Source of the DNA: JABMOV01 sp964344305
GTDB taxonomy: Bacteria; Fidelibacterota; Marinisomatia; Marinisomatales; JABMOV01
Direction of reading: 5' to 3'
NCBI GenBank assembly: GCA_964344305.1
Contig: CAYFMT010000014.1
Span: 8,646 to 72,645, forward strand
DNA length: 64,000 bases
Positions 1 to 8,000 of this stretch are shown piece by piece. The notes under the pieces were generated by a model. That model was not told the origin of the DNA, ran no database searches, and saw nothing but the letters and a program-made list of their open reading frames with translations. The position numbers and the translations under genes are program-made. Position 1 is the first letter of the stretch. Every line of letters begins with the position of its first letter.

Positions 1-269
1 AAATCCATGAAACAGATGGGACATTGCCCTGCTCCCGGTAGTTGAATCTGTGGATGCATGGAGCATGTCCATGTGTCAGGCTCATGCTGGTCTGCAATAT
101 CCATTTTAACTATACCAGAATTATTGGGCGTATCGACACTTCCTGTGTTCACTACAATACCCAGGAGAAAGGCAGTGATGATCATAATCCAGGTAAACCT
201 GGGTAGAGTATTAAATTTTTGTAGGAATACACTCAACCTATTTGAAACATTTGTGCGAAAGTTTCTCAT
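1..269 (-). CDS. RND efflux periplasmic adaptor (CusB-like), N-terminal part, cut by window edge
   Basis: The reverse strand from 269 reads 89 open codons to the window edge. After a short cytoplasmic start comes one hydrophobic segment (about residues 24-36, WIMIITAFLLGIV), then a linker and the motif WTCSMHPQI..PGAGQCPICFMD. This is the heavy-metal-binding domain (usual form CPICGMDL) at the front of CusB-type membrane-fusion proteins. Such adaptors link an inner-membrane RND pump to a TolC channel and export copper, silver or similar ions. The ATG overlaps the TGA of the upstream TolC-like gene by 4 bp, so the two are translationally coupled. The usual Gly before Met-Asp is Phe here. The rest of the gene, and presumably the RND pump, lies outside the window. 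Which metal is carried cannot be read from this fragment. Confidence 0.85.
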   Translation of the reverse strand, partial: MRNFRTNVSNRLSVFLQKFNTLPRFTWIMIITAFLLGIVVNTGSVDTPNNSGIVKMDIADQHEPDTWTCSMHPQIQLPGAGQCPICFMD

Positions 270-1660
270 AATTCCCTCCCAATGAGTTTTTCCAGTTTTA
301 GTAAGGCTTTTCTATTGGTAATAACAGCCTGCTCACGGTCTAGTAAATAATCCAGATACCTTTTCTGTGCATCGATAAGATTTAGAAAATCTGTCTTGTT
401 TGAAATATAGGCTTTTTCTGTAGCCCTTAGTGACTCGATGCTTTTGGGTATGAGACCTTTCTCATATAGATCAAGACTTCTTTCTGAATCTCTGAATTCG
501 AAATAAGCCTGTTCAAATTCAGCGACCAATTGATTCTGAGTATTAACCCTGTTGTGGGTATATGCATTCACCTGCTTTACTGCTGACTCAACATGATTCC
601 TGTTGTTTTTAAGCCAAATCGGAAGGCTAACACCAAGTTTGATAAGAAACGGATTTTTACCACTTTCAGGTACTTCCACGCCGTTGTTGAATTTTTTATT
701 TGTAAAGATATAATCCATTCCAACGCTAAGGTCGGGATAATAGCTCAGCTTTGCTCTCTTCAATTTCGATTGGCTGTATTCGATTCCCAATGTGTGTGAT
801 AATAATACTGGATTGTTACGTTTTAGTTCTTGGAGCAAAGAATCCTTCGTCCATTCGAGCGAAGGAGTAATCAGTGAATCCGGTACCTGGATATAGGTAA
901 AGGAAGTGTCATTCAGCAGTGTGGTTAATCTTGCTACCAATGGGGCCTGGTTATGCCTCAAAGTTTTTAGATTATTTTCAAGATGTATTATTTCAATTTG
1001 AGCCTTAATCAAGTCCGGGTGGTTTACTTGAGATGTCCTGTATTTGTTTTCTGTGATCTCTAGCCAGCTATTAAGTAATCGTAAATTCTCTTCGGAAATG
1101 TGAATGGTTTTTATCAGATAGTAATAATCATAATAGGTCGACAGGACATCATGTCGCACCTGGTTTATGGTGTTAAAAAGCGTTTGTTCTGCTATACGAG
1201 CCTGAAGTGTTTGCATGGATTCTTCAGTTTTTAATTTCCCAAACCAGGGAACTGCCTGAGTAATACCAAACTTGAATTGTTGTGGTCCAACAGCCGTTTC
1301 AACCTCATTTATAAAATAGCCTAGTCCCAGTACGGGGTTTGGATACCCTTTTCTTACTGCGATGTCATTGATTTCAGATTGCCACATCTCGTAGTCTCTG
1401 AGAATCATTGGGTTGCGTTGAATCGCAACCTTTACTATCTCTGTTTCCGATAGATGGTCGGTGATAGGATTCTTTAATCTATGCGGATCCTCATTTGCAA
1501 TAGCATGTGATAATTGGTTTGCCAACGTATTGCCATTCCATATGATAAATAAAACAAATAGAAATACACTTCGCATTAGTGCTGTCAAGAATTGTATCAA
1601 TGAACACTCCCTTATTGGTTTAAAAAATGAATTCTGAACGGATTTCCGCATCAGAAACAC
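266..1660 (-). CDS. TolC-family outer-membrane efflux protein (CusC-like)
   Basis: 464 codons, the usual length for a TolC-family channel. A hydrophobic N-terminal segment (about residues 24-45) is a likely signal peptide; the true start may be an internal ATG nearer to it. Family features are the two long helical hairpin halves, an early YPNPVLGLGYF-type strand, QAVPWFGKL (typical of metal-type outer-membrane factors) about residue 135, and a second strand/helix unit after about residue 300. It should form the outer-membrane exit duct of a tripartite pump with the adaptor that follows it by a 4-bp ATGA overlap. The Cys-rich gene lies 21 bp upstream in the same direction. Family assignment is firm; the substrate (copper, silver, zinc or cobalt) is inferred from the adaptor's metal-binding domain. 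Confidence 0.85.
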   Translation of the reverse strand: MFLMRKSVQNSFFKPIRECSLIQFLTALMRSVFLFVLFIIWNGNTLANQLSHAIANEDPHRLKNPITDHLSETEIVKVAIQRNPMILRDYEMWQSEINDIAVRKGYPNPVLGLGYFINEVETAVGPQQFKFGITQAVPWFGKLKTEESMQTLQARIAEQTLFNTINQVRHDVLSTYYDYYYLIKTIHISEENLRLLNSWLEITENKYRTSQVNHPDLIKAQIEIIHLENNLKTLRHNQAPLVARLTTLLNDTSFTYIQVPDSLITPSLEWTKDSLLQELKRNNPVLLSHTLGIEYSQSKLKRAKLSYYPDLSVGMDYIFTNKKFNNGVEVPESGKNPFLIKLGVSLPIWLKNNRNHVESAVKQVNAYTHNRVNTQNQLVAEFEQAYFEFRDSERSLDLYEKGLIPKSIESLRATEKAYISNKTDFLNLIDAQKRYLDYLLDREQAVITNRKALLKLEKLIGREL

Positions 1661-1681
1661 AAAATTGAAAATGGGAAGTGT

Positions 1682-2038
1682 CTAGATCAGGAGAGGTGGA
1701 TTGTAGGGCGGGTGGTATTCCGGAGGTTTGGTTATGGTCAGTTTTACGAAAGATTCAGGTTCATCCTCTATATCGTGAGATGCAGCCACAAAATCATATT
1801 CATTGGAAAAATCCAATTGAAGGTTGAATTGGTGTATAGGAGCCACAACCAGTGGTAACATAAGAGTTACATTGCATTCACTCATGACAGGACTGCACGA
1901 ATCCATTTGAGCCATGGAACACATTTCAACATCATTTGTGCAACAGCAGCAGCTGCATTCTTCAAATGACATCATGGGTGCAGCCATGGATAGAAGTATG
2001 ACAAATACTGTCAAAATAGATATGCTTTGCCTTTTCAT
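1682..2038 (-). CDS. Small exported Cys/Met-rich protein, first gene of metal-efflux operon
   Basis: 118 residues with a clean signal peptide (MKRQSISILTVFVILLSMAAP). The mature part opens with a CSCCCC run followed by further Cys and Met residues (CSMAQMDSCSPVMSEC), an obvious soft-metal ligand set, and ends in a Pro-rich tail finishing PPLLI. I do not recognise a named family. It is clearly related to the 118-residue protein at 55318: same length, same C-x2-M-x2-EC then LPL pattern mid-protein, same PLLI end. It is the first gene of a run with a TolC-like protein and an RND adaptor. A role as periplasmic metal sponge or sensor for the efflux system is inference. Confidence 0.75.
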   Translation of the reverse strand: MKRQSISILTVFVILLSMAAPMMSFEECSCCCCTNDVEMCSMAQMDSCSPVMSECNVTLMLPLVVAPIHQFNLQLDFSNEYDFVAASHDIEDEPESFVKLTITKPPEYHPPYNPPLLI

Positions 2039-2457
2039 GAGTTGGATAATACAGAGTACCTTTTATGATTTCCAGTGAAAATATGTATAACATTTTCAAA
2101 GACTTTTATACAAGAATAGCAGATGGTTTGTAGCAACAGATCTGTTTGTTAAATCCCTATTCATAGATGAAAGCCAGAATAATAAAAGATACACACCTCC
2201 CGACATGCAATGTGGGGACGCTCTGGCACAAGTTTAGCTACTGCCAGTGGGCGATGGAAGGCTTTCCGTCTACGTTCTCTGAACTACGACGGACGGGAAC
2301 TGCCGACCTTCCCGACATGTAATATCGGGACGCCCTGATACAAATATATTTACTACCAGTGGGCGATGGCAGGCTTCCGTCTTCGCCCCGACACAGTCGG
2401 GGTCTTCGCCGGACAGGCTCCCCATCACATCTATATAACTAGCTAATTATGAAAACG
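2039..2457. other. Gene-free stretch with two 64-bp direct repeats and tRNA-tail palindromes
   Basis: No credible coding sequence. It holds the upstream region of the Cys-rich gene (2039 to about 2190) and a repeat array (2199-2413) built from pieces of the 3' end of the neighbouring tRNA-Val plus GC-rich palindromes, described separately. Confidence 0.7.
2199..2413 (-). repeat. Degenerate tRNA-Val 3'-end copies interrupted by palindromes
   Basis: Two 64-bp direct repeats (2199-2262 and 2311-2374) both begin CCCGACATG and both end in the acceptor/T-arm tail of the adjacent tRNA-Val (16/16 and 15/16 matches to 2457-2472). In the copy at 2247-2309 the tRNA tail is split exactly in the T loop: a 34-bp imperfect palindrome (2263-2296) replaces the two bases that separate the halves in the real tRNA, and the other half (GAACTGCCGACCT, 2297-2309) follows. 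In the copy at 2359-2374 the same point is followed by a hairpin (about 2375-2413) with a CGCCCCGAC...GTCGGGG core. A closely similar hairpin sits beside tRNA-Lys at 49970. Confidence 0.7.
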
Positions 2458-2531
2458 TGGGCGATGGCAGGCTCGAACTGCCGACCTCTGCCGTGTGAAG
2501 ACAGCGCTCTGACCAACTGAGCTAATCGCCC
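2458..2531 (-). tRNA. tRNA-Val(CAC)
   Basis: Full cloverleaf on the reverse strand: acceptor GGGCGAT/ATCGCCC, D stem GCTC/GAGC, anticodon stem CTGTC/GGCAG around loop TTCACAC (anticodon CAC, codon GTG), five-base variable loop AGGTC, T stem GGCAG/CTGCC with loop TTCGAGC, and discriminator A. CCA is not encoded. It lies 67 bp beyond the end of the sensor kinase gene on the same strand, and degenerate copies of its tail follow it. Confidence 0.95.
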
Positions 2532-2598
2532 AACAGAATAAAAATATTAAATGATGAATTATAAATTACTGATTCATACAGTGATTTGGTTTTCATTT

Positions 2599-5220
2599 TC
2601 AATTGAATCGTAACAAAAACTCCGTACCTGATCCTTTTTTGCTTTTTACATCTATGGAAACTTTGCACATATCCAGATATCGTTTGGTCAGTGCTAAACC
2701 CAATCCAGCTCCCTGGTATTTCCGCGTAAACCCTACACTTTCCTGAGAGAAGTAATCGTATAATTGTCCCTGGTATTTATCACTCATTCCAATGCCCGTA
2801 TCTTTTATGGATAAAGCCAGGTTGCCCTCTTCCCTGAAAATGCATAAGCGGACACCTCCTGACTGAGTATACTTGATGGCATTTTCAAGCAGATTGGATA
2901 AGGATTGCTGAATACAGTATTTATCTGCATGGATAGTTGTATTCTGTTCTGTGGTTTCATATTCCAATGATAGACCCTTCTCTCGGGCTTGAGGCTTAAA
3001 CTCATCTACAATGAACTGTGTAATCTCAGAAAGATTGATGGGCTCCTCCAGAATGTCAAAGCTTTTAGCCTCCATTTGTGATATATCCAGAACCCCATGT
3101 ATTGTTTTTAATAGCCTGTCCGTACTGTTTTGAATAATATTAAAAAAATGTTTCTCTTCTTCCCCAATCACGTCACCTAATTGGGCTTGAATCAATTCGT
3201 TATATCCCACAATAGCATTCAGCGGGGTTCGAATCTCATGAGACATATTCGCCAGAAACAGGGTTTTGATTTTTTCGGATTGCTTCGATGCTTCATACAA
3301 TCTGGCATTTTGAATGGCGGCTGCACTGATATCAGACAGGTTCTCAAGAAACTCCAGATCTTCCGGTTGAAACTCATCAAACCCCAGTTTACTTACCGTC
3401 ATGACACCAAGGATATTGTTGTCGATTTTTAATGGTGCACACATCAGTGATTCAGGTTCATAGGGTGTACCTTTTACATGCTTGCCGGTATCCAATAAAT
3501 CGATTCGGTTTACAATTCTTGCTTTCCCGGATTGTGTCACATCGCCTGAAATGCCTTCTCCCATGGATAGTGTAATTGCCATGATTTCCTTATTGTAGGG
3601 GCCAATATTGAATCTGGGTTTCAATCTATTTTCCTTTTCATCAACAAGGAAAATGGTTACATCTGACGCATCAAATATATCTATTGAGAGATTCACGCAT
3701 TGTTCTATAGTGGTTAAAAAATCCAAACTGCTGGTCAACGTCCGACTGGCAGAATTGATACCTTTGATTCGATGATAATACGCCTGCAGCTTTTTATCAT
3801 CCTCCACCTGCCGGGTAACATCCTGTACTGTACCAATGGATCGAATGGCCGTACCGTCATTGTCATAATATGTTTCACACTTTTCATTTACAAACTTAAT
3901 GGTGCCATTATCCAAAACGATTCGGTGATCAATATCATAGGGCTTTTTTTCTTTCACCGATCGGGTATAAGCCTTATCGACAAACTCCCGATCCTCTGGA
4001 TGCACGTGGTTTATAAATGATTGATATGTACTTTCAAACTGATTTTGATCTACTTCAAAGATTTCGAAAATTTCGTCTGACCACATAAGTTCGTTTGTTT
4101 GAATATCAAATTCCCATGAACCAATTTTCGCAACTGCCTGTGCCTCTTTGAGTCTAGATTCACTTTGGGATAGTTTTTGTGTAATCTTTTTCATTGGTGT
4201 TATATCGTAAAAGAGAACCAGCTTGCCTGTAAACTGATTGGTACCAGTATACAGGTTGGTAATTTGGACCTCAAAACACCTGACATCATGTTCACCATGA
4301 ATATCAATCTGGGAATGGGAATCTTCATTTTGCTGCATTAATGAAACCAATTCATCCTGGTCATGGAATACCATGTCTACCCGACGGTTTAATACTTCTT
4401 TTTTCCTTAAACCGAATATGTCAACCAGGCGTTGATTCACATCAACAATATTTCCTTCAACATCTGAAATCAATATTGCCTCTTTCATGATACTTGTCAC
4501 TTGATGTCGGGCAATTGGCAATACGCGAAGTAACTGAAACCTTGAAATTCCAACTAATAAAAATAGGCCTGATACAATGAAGGTGATAGGGGTCCATTCC
4601 AGCCCGGGAACCGGATTGAAATCAAACACATAGATAATGTTTCCTGCAAAGGGGAACAATCCTCCCAAAATGATTAGAATGGCTTTTGGTCTGTTTATTC
4701 CCGGATTCTTGCCAATGGAATAAACAAGTATCAGGACCCCGCCAATTAGCATGGAATAGGCATAGATGGTGTAAATCCAAAACAGGGGTCCATGTGAGTA
4801 CATACCAATATTGTGTTCTGAAATGGAGACATGGGTATAATACAGGTGGTGCCAGTCGTTGGTAATGACGATGAGAAAGGTCACGACGGGTATAACAGAC
4901 AACCACAGGAAAATGTTTGGCTTCAGGTACTTTTCATGTTGACCATAGCATAGCGCAAACAGGAGATACAGTAAAGGAACACTTGCAATACCAAGATAGG
5001 AAACATTCGTCCAAAAAAGTTTTAGGGCTACCGTTGTAGCTGCGGCTTCAAACGCGGCAGCAAGTGTCCAGATAACAACAGCGGTTTCCAGGTGAAACAA
5101 GGCCCTGGCAATGGACGTACTCCGATGAACCCACGCCTGTATAACAATATGAATACCAACAAGAGTGGATCCAAAAAGTATCCAACTAAGGAAAGTGAAT
5201 TGATAATTAAATTCCATCAT
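2599..5220 (-). CDS. Membrane sensor histidine kinase (7TM-PAS-PAS-GAF-HisKA-HATPase)
   Basis: 873 residues. About 1-225 are seven membrane helices of the histidine-kinase N-terminal 7TM type. Then come a PAS domain (about 240-345, ISDVEGNIVDVNQRLVDIFG), a second PAS of the PAS_3 type (about 365-475, IGSWEFDIQTNELMWSDEIF, HVHPEDREFV), a GAF domain (about 490-650), the dimerisation/phosphoacceptor domain with MSHEIRTPLNAIVGYNEL (His is the phosphoacceptor) and a HATPase domain with LLENAIKYT, IKDTGIGM and GAGLGLAL boxes. There is no receiver domain and no response regulator next to it, so its partner is elsewhere. Signal unknown. An ATG two codons after the first is an equally good start. It ends just before tRNA-Val. 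Confidence 0.93.
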   Translation of the reverse strand: MMEFNYQFTFLSWILFGSTLVGIHIVIQAWVHRSTSIARALFHLETAVVIWTLAAAFEAAATTVALKLFWTNVSYLGIASVPLLYLLFALCYGQHEKYLKPNIFLWLSVIPVVTFLIVITNDWHHLYYTHVSISEHNIGMYSHGPLFWIYTIYAYSMLIGGVLILVYSIGKNPGINRPKAILIILGGLFPFAGNIIYVFDFNPVPGLEWTPITFIVSGLFLLVGISRFQLLRVLPIARHQVTSIMKEAILISDVEGNIVDVNQRLVDIFGLRKKEVLNRRVDMVFHDQDELVSLMQQNEDSHSQIDIHGEHDVRCFEVQITNLYTGTNQFTGKLVLFYDITPMKKITQKLSQSESRLKEAQAVAKIGSWEFDIQTNELMWSDEIFEIFEVDQNQFESTYQSFINHVHPEDREFVDKAYTRSVKEKKPYDIDHRIVLDNGTIKFVNEKCETYYDNDGTAIRSIGTVQDVTRQVEDDKKLQAYYHRIKGINSASRTLTSSLDFLTTIEQCVNLSIDIFDASDVTIFLVDEKENRLKPRFNIGPYNKEIMAITLSMGEGISGDVTQSGKARIVNRIDLLDTGKHVKGTPYEPESLMCAPLKIDNNILGVMTVSKLGFDEFQPEDLEFLENLSDISAAAIQNARLYEASKQSEKIKTLFLANMSHEIRTPLNAIVGYNELIQAQLGDVIGEEEKHFFNIIQNSTDRLLKTIHGVLDISQMEAKSFDILEEPINLSEITQFIVDEFKPQAREKGLSLEYETTEQNTTIHADKYCIQQSLSNLLENAIKYTQSGGVRLCIFREEGNLALSIKDTGIGMSDKYQGQLYDYFSQESVGFTRKYQGAGLGLALTKRYLDMCKVSIDVKSKKGSGTEFLLRFN

Positions 5221-5432
5221 TTCCCTGTCTCTTGGTGTTAGAAGAGTAAATGGAATGTATTGGTTATATCCATAAGCCGCAATACAATATTACAATTGAT
5301 ATTGATCAGCAACACTTCACCTCATTCAGCTATTGTAATCAATGTGGAATGACTAGGCAGAGAAAAACTTGATCGTTGATTTCAACCCTAACCCACGAGC
5401 AATTTTACAGTTCAATTTTTAAGGTCTACACC

Positions 5433-5762
5433 ATGAATGAATCAAAAGGAACATCCATAAGCTTAATAGAAGTTGTAAATGACTTTCTCCTCATTGCCTG
5501 GAATACTGGGGAAGAAAGCACCTTGTCACTGAAAGCGCTTCGGGATAACTGTCCCTGTGCCGGCTGCTCAGGAGAAGTGGATGCGCTTGGCAATATTTAT
5601 ATTGGACCACAGCGGGAATCAAGGAAAGAAAACTATATCCTTAACCGAGTGGATCAAGTGGGTCATTATGCCATCAAGCCTGTGTGGCAGGATGGTCACG
5701 ATGACGGTCTATTTACTTATGACCTGCTAAGAAAAATTGCCAATTATGGTGCTGAGGAATAA
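5433..5762 (+). CDS. DUF971 domain protein (gamma-butyrobetaine hydroxylase-like N-terminal domain)
   Basis: About 109 residues from the ATG at 5433; the frame is open further upstream, but that extension has no family match. The hallmark is LRDNCPCAGC, the Cys cluster of the DUF971 fold, which in eukaryotic gamma-butyrobetaine hydroxylases binds zinc and in bacteria often stands alone. The end (DDGLFTYDLLRKIANYG) fits the family (GxYxWxxL-type end). Such stand-alone proteins often sit near Fe-S or Mrp-type genes; here it is alone, convergent with the sulfate-activation gene, so context gives no clue. The molecular role is unknown; the family call is solid. Confidence 0.85.
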   Translation: MNESKGTSISLIEVVNDFLLIAWNTGEESTLSLKALRDNCPCAGCSGEVDALGNIYIGPQRESRKENYILNRVDQVGHYAIKPVWQDGHDDGLFTYDLLRKIANYGAEE

Positions 5763-5788
5763 GGAGATTGTTGCCCGAAAAATTTTCC

Positions 5789-7501
5789 TTATAGGTACCC
5801 TAACTGTTCAATCTTAAGCAAAATATCCTGTACAAGAATTTCCGGGTCCGTACCGGATGAGTTGATAACAATTTCTGCATTCTCCGGTCCCTCATAAGGA
5901 TCGCTGATACCTGTGAACTCCTTTATAATTCCCTGCCGTGCTTTGGCATAAAGTCCTTTTACATCGCGTTCTTCACACACGGATAGCGGCGTATCCACAA
6001 ACACTTCAATATACCCACCGAGTTCTGAAATCATCTCTCGGTTGAAACGGCGATCTTCACGGTACGGTGCAATGGGGGCACACACGGCAATACCACCATT
6101 TTTAGTGATCTCACTGGCCACATAACCAATCCGGCGTATATTCAAAGATCTGTGCTCCTTAGAAAATCCCAACTCGCTGGATAAATGGGTTCGTACCACA
6201 TCGCCATCCAATAATGTGACAGGTCGACGTCCATCTTCCATGAGTTTTACCATTAGTCCATTGGCAATGGTAGATTTCCCGCTGCCGGATAATCCTGTGA
6301 AAAACACCGTAAATCCCCGTTCATTTAGAGGGGGTTGGGAAAATCTCAATTCCTGAACGACTTCGGGATAGGAAAACCACTCCGGGATCTCTAGCCCCTT
6401 GTCCAGTCTTCGACGAAGCTCGGTTCCTGAAATACTAAGCGTTCTTGCACCATCAGGAACATCATCCACTGCACGGTATTCTGCCCTGTCTTCTACATAC
6501 ACCATCCGTTTGAATGGAACCATTTTAATGCCAAGTTCTTCTTCGTGTTGCTTTAGCAAATCCTGTGCGTCATAGGGTCCATAAAATGGGTTGCCAGAAC
6601 TATCCTCGCCAGGACCGGCATGATCCCTGCCAACTATTAAGTAATTGCAGCCATAATTCTTCCGGATAATGGCATGCCACATGGCTTCCCTGGGACCTCC
6701 CATTCTCATGGCCAGAGGTAACAGGCTCAAACTTGCCGTACCAGTTGGATACTTATTCAATACCTGGTTATAGCAGCGGACACGTGTGTAATGATTCACA
6801 TCTCCCGGTTTTGTAAGTCCCACAACGGGATGAATGAGCACATTTGCTTCCAGTTCCCTGGCGGCAAGCAGCGTCAATTCAACGTGTGCCCGGTGCATGG
6901 GATTTCTTGTCTGGAATGCCACAATCCGATCCCAGCCATGTTTTTTAAACTGATCCCGCAGTTCGGTAGGAGAATGTCTGAGGAGTTGATAATCATAATG
7001 TTTTGGGATAGTCAATCCTTCCAGAGATCCACCCACATACACTGGATTTGAATAATTCAGCAGGTAGTTCACTGCTAGATGCAACTCATCAGTTGACCCA
7101 AACACTTTCCTTGCCTCATCCTTCAGGTCCGGATTCCATTTATCCTCGATGATGAGGACAGCAATGGCAAATCCTTCCTTGTCCCTTAAAACAAGTTTAT
7201 CTCCGATTTCGCATTGATCTGCCAGGGATTGGGAGATGTCCAGCGTTACGGGTATGGGCCATAAGACACCATTCGAAAGACGCATGGTGTTTACAACGGA
7301 ATCGTAATCCGTTTTGTTTAAAAATCCTTTTAAGGGTGAAAACCCACCATTGAGAAGCAATTCGAGGTCACAAATTTGACGATCATTCAGCGTCCAGGAC
7401 CGGTAATCAATACTTTCCTTTTTTATTTCTTCTGCGCGATCTTCAGAGACGAGAAGATTGACCAGTGCACCACCATGAGGTGCGATTAAATCAGAAGACA
7501 C
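5789..7501 (-). CDS. Bifunctional sulfate adenylyltransferase/adenylylsulfate kinase
   Basis: 570 residues. The N-terminal part (about 1-390) is ATP sulfurylase: QTRNPMHRAHVELT is the QxRNP/HxxH nucleotide-binding motif, GRDHAGPG the second signature. The C-terminal part (about 397-570) is APS kinase with P-loop FTGLSGSGKST, LDGDVVR and the FVDTPLSVCEERD region. The fusion makes APS from sulfate and ATP and then phosphorylates it to PAPS, for assimilation or sulfation. No sulfate transporter, APS/PAPS reductase or sulfotransferase lies nearby, so direction of use is not shown. The start is GTG at 7501, preceded by an AAAGGGGGG Shine-Dalgarno stretch. It ends 26 bp from the convergent DUF971 gene. 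Confidence 0.95.
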   Translation of the reverse strand: MSSDLIAPHGGALVNLLVSEDRAEEIKKESIDYRSWTLNDRQICDLELLLNGGFSPLKGFLNKTDYDSVVNTMRLSNGVLWPIPVTLDISQSLADQCEIGDKLVLRDKEGFAIAVLIIEDKWNPDLKDEARKVFGSTDELHLAVNYLLNYSNPVYVGGSLEGLTIPKHYDYQLLRHSPTELRDQFKKHGWDRIVAFQTRNPMHRAHVELTLLAARELEANVLIHPVVGLTKPGDVNHYTRVRCYNQVLNKYPTGTASLSLLPLAMRMGGPREAMWHAIIRKNYGCNYLIVGRDHAGPGEDSSGNPFYGPYDAQDLLKQHEEELGIKMVPFKRMVYVEDRAEYRAVDDVPDGARTLSISGTELRRRLDKGLEIPEWFSYPEVVQELRFSQPPLNERGFTVFFTGLSGSGKSTIANGLMVKLMEDGRRPVTLLDGDVVRTHLSSELGFSKEHRSLNIRRIGYVASEITKNGGIAVCAPIAPYREDRRFNREMISELGGYIEVFVDTPLSVCEERDVKGLYAKARQGIIKEFTGISDPYEGPENAEIVINSSGTDPEILVQDILLKIEQLGYL

Positions 7502-7632
7502 AATGCCCCCCTTTCATAAAACAATTAGTTTGGGAAAAATAGCCGGGAAATCTACAGGATTTTTCTTCCGGGATAACAGAGTTTCCTCACTTGATTGAAT
7601 GGAGATTAATCCTGTATTTTAATGATTCTGTT

Positions 7633-7971
7633 ATGAACATGAAAAAACAGTTTACCCTGTCGTTGATTCTGTGGATGTTTGCCCTCACAGTCTTCTCCAC
7701 AAGTCACATGGGAATAGCACACCACTATGCCGGTCCAATAAGAGCGGGATTGCACCAATTTCAATCCCATGAGGACCCCAATGAAAGTGACCCTTCCGTC
7801 TGTGATTGGAAATACGCAACACGACTTCTTGTCTCAGACCAGATAATCCACATTTTTTCTCATATAGAAACCAACAAAATCTTCACACTTACTCCCGATG
7901 TTTCATGTCCATGTTTGCATCAGGAGTCCTATGTTTCATTAAGGGGGCCACCTGCTTCATCTATGATTTGA
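7633..7971 (+). CDS. Small exported His/Cys-containing protein heading the zinc operon
   Basis: About 112 residues from the ATG at 7633 (a second ATG two codons later is equally possible). A signal peptide (KKQFTLSLILWMFALTVFSTS) is followed by a mature part with many His residues (AHHYAGP, HQFQSHEDP, IIHIFSHIE) and a CPCLH motif, ending RGPPASSMI. The architecture, a small exported metal-ligand-rich protein with a Pro-Pro tail at the head of a metal operon, recalls DUF2946-like proteins, but I cannot confirm membership. The His-rich outer-membrane protein starts 29 bp downstream. A role in periplasmic zinc handling is inference from content and place. Confidence 0.6.
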   Translation: MNMKKQFTLSLILWMFALTVFSTSHMGIAHHYAGPIRAGLHQFQSHEDPNESDPSVCDWKYATRLLVSDQIIHIFSHIETNKIFTLTPDVSCPCLHQESYVSLRGPPASSMI

Positions 7972-8000
7972 CAACGTTAACAAACATAAATGGAGTAGAA

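Noticed and set aside
58..285. Plus-strand open frame at the left edge
   Set aside because: The opposite strand encodes the RND adaptor start with an HMBD motif and a 4-bp overlap to the TolC-like gene, which is far better supported.
2199..2374. CRISPR array
   Set aside because: Only two 64-bp repeats, no regular spacers and no cas genes; the repeats derive from the adjacent tRNA tail.
7806..8000. Upstream extension of the His-rich outer-membrane protein frame
   Set aside because: It overlaps the preceding small gene in another frame. The ATG at 8001 has a GGAG site and starts a clean signal peptide.
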